NCBI GenBank assembly: GCA_019828595.1
Contig: JAHQRK010000016.1
Location: 1,116,001-1,180,000, forward strand
DNA length: 64,000 nucleotides
Source: Aphanomyces cochlioides
Lineage: Eukaryota; Oomycota; Saprolegniomycetes; Saprolegniales; Verrucalvaceae
Direction: 5' to 3'
The notes beneath the pieces were generated by a model that saw only the letters and a list, made by a program, of their open reading frames with translations, was not told the origin of the DNA and made no database searches. Shown here one piece after another: positions 61,233 to 64,000 of this stretch. How positions within the stretch are numbered: the first letter of the stretch is position 1; each line of letters begins with the position of its first letter. The position numbers and the translations under genes were made by a program.

Positions 61233-61910
61233 TTAAAGCACAAGGTAGGAGCCGCGGCCCCACCAGCCACCGTAGCCAGGATCGCTCGTTTCGCTTGGAT
61301 TCGACGTCCATGAGAATGCACGACTTGGCCTAGAACTCTCATGGCCGACAACGCTTGGATGACGAGGAGCTCTTGGTTCACTTGGGTCGGTCAGGATGGA
61401 CGTGAACGAGTACGACCGAGTGAATCGATCGCTCTCGCCGTCTTCAAGTTGGTTGGAATACGCCGTCACGACCGGTGTGGCTGGTCTTGGCGTCAAGACG
61501 ATCAATGACGACGACAAGCGATGGTCAACTTGCGTCGCAGGGTATTCTGCTGGAATAGCAACATGGACGGTGGCTCGAGGTCGTGGGTGATGAAGCTTCG
61601 TGGAGCAGCGGTTTTGAAATGCCAACATGATGCAGAGGATCGTCAATGGCACGGACGCGACTGTGAAGATCAAAAGCCAGTTGGTCGAGTACGGCGCGTC
61701 AGTGTTCAATGGACGTGGAGATGAGATCGCAGAGTCACCAGTGGAGTTGAGCGCTGTCAAGTTCAGGGTCGGCTTCGTTGCATTCGACGTGGCAATCGGT
61801 TGCGGCGCGGCTTGGATGAATCGAAGGTTTCCATATTTCTCGACGTCGGCGGCAATGACCGCCGAGCACGCAAGCAGGAAACAAAGCAAGAAAAAGCGAC
61901 AAAAGTGCAT
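61233..61910 (-). CDS. Signal-peptide/TM membrane protein, member F (full tail motif)
   Basis: 225 residues from ATG 61910: MHFCRFFLLCFLLACSAVIAA is a signal peptide. The short ectodomain has N-glycosylation sequons (NATK, NLTA, NSTG), followed by a TM helix (WLLIFTVASVPLTILCIMLAF), a basic stop-transfer and a cytoplasmic tail. Tail blocks: HRLSSSLIVLTPRPATPVV, YSNQLEDGESDRFTRSYSF, TSILTDPSEPRAP, RAFSWTSNPSETSDPGY and GGWWGRGSYLVL at the extreme C-terminus. The combination shows that members D and E belong to one family: E shares the leader, ectodomain style and LTPR block, and D shares SILTD and the terminal motif. Function unknown. Confidence 0.78.
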   Translation of the reverse strand: MHFCRFFLLCFLLACSAVIAADVEKYGNLRFIQAAPQPIATSNATKPTLNLTALNSTGDSAISSPRPLNTDAPYSTNWLLIFTVASVPLTILCIMLAFQNRCSTKLHHPRPRATVHVAIPAEYPATQVDHRLSSSLIVLTPRPATPVVTAYSNQLEDGESDRFTRSYSFTSILTDPSEPRAPRHPSVVGHESSRPSRAFSWTSNPSETSDPGYGGWWGRGSYLVL

Positions 61911-62557
61911 GAAAACGAGTTTCAAAATGACGAGAAGGGCTTGGACAGTGCATGGAGTTGTAGAAGTCTTCTCGTCGAGTAGAAACTGTCGACGGGTCCT
62001 TGAAGCACAAGCGAAACCAAGTCGACTTTAAAAGGCAAACGTGCAGATAATGGCCGGGGGAGAGCGCGAGGGGCCGCATTGACATCCATGACAAGGGGGC
62101 GTCGCGTCAAAGAAAGCAATCGCGACAGCATGGCAGCGTTGAGGTCGTAGGACGAACCATGGTTGTCTTGACAGCGTCGAGTCATCACACGTCCAAAGCA
62201 AGTTTACAGTTGAAAGACGCGGCGATCGCAAAGCAAGTCCTAGTGCAGTTGAAAGCGACCTCAATCAAGCATTTCACAGGAGACACACGTGAAGATGAGA
62301 TCTTCAGCACGGGGGGAACCATCACCCTTGTCCGACGAGTCAAGAAGAACGACTTGTAACGAGCTTGACGGTGAATTGATAAACGAAATCGTACCTCAAG
62401 TATACAATCGCCAAGGAATTGCGCATAGAAGCATACTCTGAGCGGTCCAGAATCAACGCCAGAGACGATGGCGCCAAAGTTCTATGATTTGACCCAATGG
62501 AGGAATTCCTGGTCATTTTGGCCAATCTCCATTTCGTTCCAGTTGGTTCAAACTGCC
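61911..62557. other. Intergenic between member F and NYN-RRM gene
   Basis: A divergent promoter region of about 650 bp. No further gene recognised; an upstream non-coding exon of the NYN gene could lie here. Confidence 0.4.
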
Positions 62558-64000
62558 ATGATGACTGCGCCGATGGACGTTCATGCGCATCAACCTGGCG
62601 TTCTGCGCAACGTATTGATAGTTGGTACGGCTTCTGTTCATCTCCAAGTCTCTCTGATCGGGTGTGACGTCTAGATGGGTCGTATGCAAATATTGGCGCG
62701 AGGAATTTAGTACGAACGATGGGTCATTGACGAGACTGACATGGCGAGAATTTGTAGCCCATCGGCAGGATTGACTACATGGAGCTTCGTAGCGACATTG
62801 AAAAGTTGATCGACACGCCACTGAAAGGTTTCACGTCGCGGGGATCGCCCTCCGTCGCTCATTGTTGCGATAGAATGCTGGTATTTCGACCACGAGCAAA
62901 AGGCAAGTGTCTACCCAGACGTCAAGAAACTCAAGCTCGCCCCCCCGCTCGGCCCACAGGTATGTCGTCTCTAGAAACTTTACATCGATGTCGTGACTCA
63001 TGCGCGAGTAGTTTCAAGTCAAAACTTACTCCACCAAGGGCTACAAGTGTCATTGCCCACGCTGCGACTTTCAATTTCACCAAAAAGTTCAAAAAGGCGT
63101 CGACAATGGGTACGCTCCATGCTGTCGGCTGTGTAATTCAACTGCTGTTCCTCTAGGATTGCCACCAAGATGCTCTCTCTCGTCTACGAAAACGTAGAAG
63201 CGCTTGACTCTCTTGTGGTCTCACTCTGTTGTAGCTGGTCGATCGATTGATTCTCTTAGCCGGTACTGAAAGTGCTTCCATCACAGCCAAGTCATCTCGG
63301 CATCTTGTAGGCGACGGCGACTTCTACGACACGCTCGACTTGATCAAGAATGTCCGGCGCAAGGATCTTTGGGTCTTTGGTCCGCTTGATGCGATGGCAT
63401 TTCCAAGTTGACGGTTCTGTTTGTAGGTTTTCGATCGTCGGTGTCGCCCGACCTGCAGCAATTGGCCTCTCGTGTAATTTGGCTTGAGGACTTGTACGGC
63501 GTCCACGACGAAGTGGCCGCTTCGTTCCAGGAAGTGCCCATGGAGCCCAAAGACGTCGACGCGGTCATCATGCACGACAATGAGGTGTCTGGACCAAATA
63601 CCGTCGACGACGACAATGATGTCACAGACGAATCGTCCTCTGCTACCGCGGCACTCACGTTGTTTGTAACCAATTACCCCTTGGACACGATGGAAGCCGA
63701 ACTTGCTGCGCATTTCCAGATAAATTGCGGCGGCCGCATCGTGAGTGTGAGAATGCCGACCGACAAAGCGAACGGCGCGCTCCGCGGCTATGCATTTCTC
63801 GACTTTGAGACGCACGACGCCATGCAAAAAGCGCAGCAATTACACAGGACCGACTTTAAAGGCCGCAAGCTCGCCGTCAAATCTGCAAGCGCTCGGCATC
63901 ACGCTGACGATGGAGAACAGCCTCGGAAACGAAGCGCATCGACGCCGCGAGGGTCCAAGAAGAGACGGAAATTCTTACCAGACTTGCCGAAGATCGATCT
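62558..64000 (+). CDS. NYN-domain (PIN-like nuclease) plus RRM protein, 3' end outside window
   Basis: Nine short exons can be joined: 62558-62624, 62675-62709, 62758-62827, 62874-62959, 63012-63109, 63157-63193, 63235-63262, 63311-63379 and 63426 onward. All have GT-AG introns of 41-52 nt. The joined product reads GVLRNVLIVDGSYANIGARN (NYN first Asp), then IGRIDYMELRSDIEKLID, ECWYFDHEQKASVYPDV, KVQKGVDNGIATKML (second acidic site), LVDRLILLAGDGDFYDTLDL (GDGDF catalytic motif), DLWVFGFRSS and LQQLASRVIWLEDL. This is a full NYN fold as in MARF1-type ribonucleases. After an acidic linker an RRM follows: TLFVTNYPLDTMEAELAAHF, RGYAFLDFETHDAM and KGRKLAVKSAS. A basic tail (KKRRKFL) runs out of the window. 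Likely an RNA-processing nuclease. A start at one of three nearby ATGs (62558, 62561, 62573) is inferred. Confidence 0.82.

Overview
The window looks like nuclear DNA of an oomycete, probably a saprolegnialean close to Aphanomyces or Saprolegnia. This is inferred from: dense intron-poor genes; very short GT-AG introns (about 41-58 nt where I could place them); a cluster of small HSF-type DNA-binding proteins; a voltage-sensor/cyclase fusion; and L1-like retroelements. No database search was possible, so species and family calls rest on recognised motifs.

Layout. 1-23 kb is a conserved housekeeping block: SPT16 (3' part), a syntaxin-18-like SNARE, a nucleoplasmin-like FKBP, an LpxL/HtrB-type acyltransferase, a PDIA6-like disulfide isomerase, a GT92-like glycosyltransferase, an importin-4-like karyopherin, a small C39-like protein, a legumain, Cdc73, an S1-S4/cyclase-homology fusion and a multi-exon nuclear-type gene. 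23-38 kb is a lineage-specific region. It holds four HSF-domain genes, a secreted protein and two single-pass membrane proteins. A 4.07-kb segment (26729-30796) is repeated as a near-perfect inverted copy (31837-35903), and the spacer gene is repeated directly 5.3 kb downstream. 39.2-56.4 kb holds two head-to-tail, 8.6-kb, L1-like retrotransposons on the minus strand, bounded by three copies of the 13-bp sequence GGGGGATAGCTCA. That sequence is the start of a tRNA-like unit with Pol III box A and box B. 57-61 kb holds sulfotransferase copies (one intact, two broken) and a third member of the membrane-protein family. 62.5-64 kb is the 5' part of a NYN-RRM gene.

Functional themes. The left third serves transcription and chromatin (SPT16, Cdc73), nuclear import, ER folding and membrane fusion. 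The accessory region pairs sulfotransferases tail-to-tail with an unrecognised family of signal-peptide/TM proteins that share a conserved cytoplasmic tail (SWTSN, then DPGYGGWWGRGSYL). This pair occurs on both sides of the retrotransposon block in mirrored orientation. It is the best candidate here for an undescribed system.
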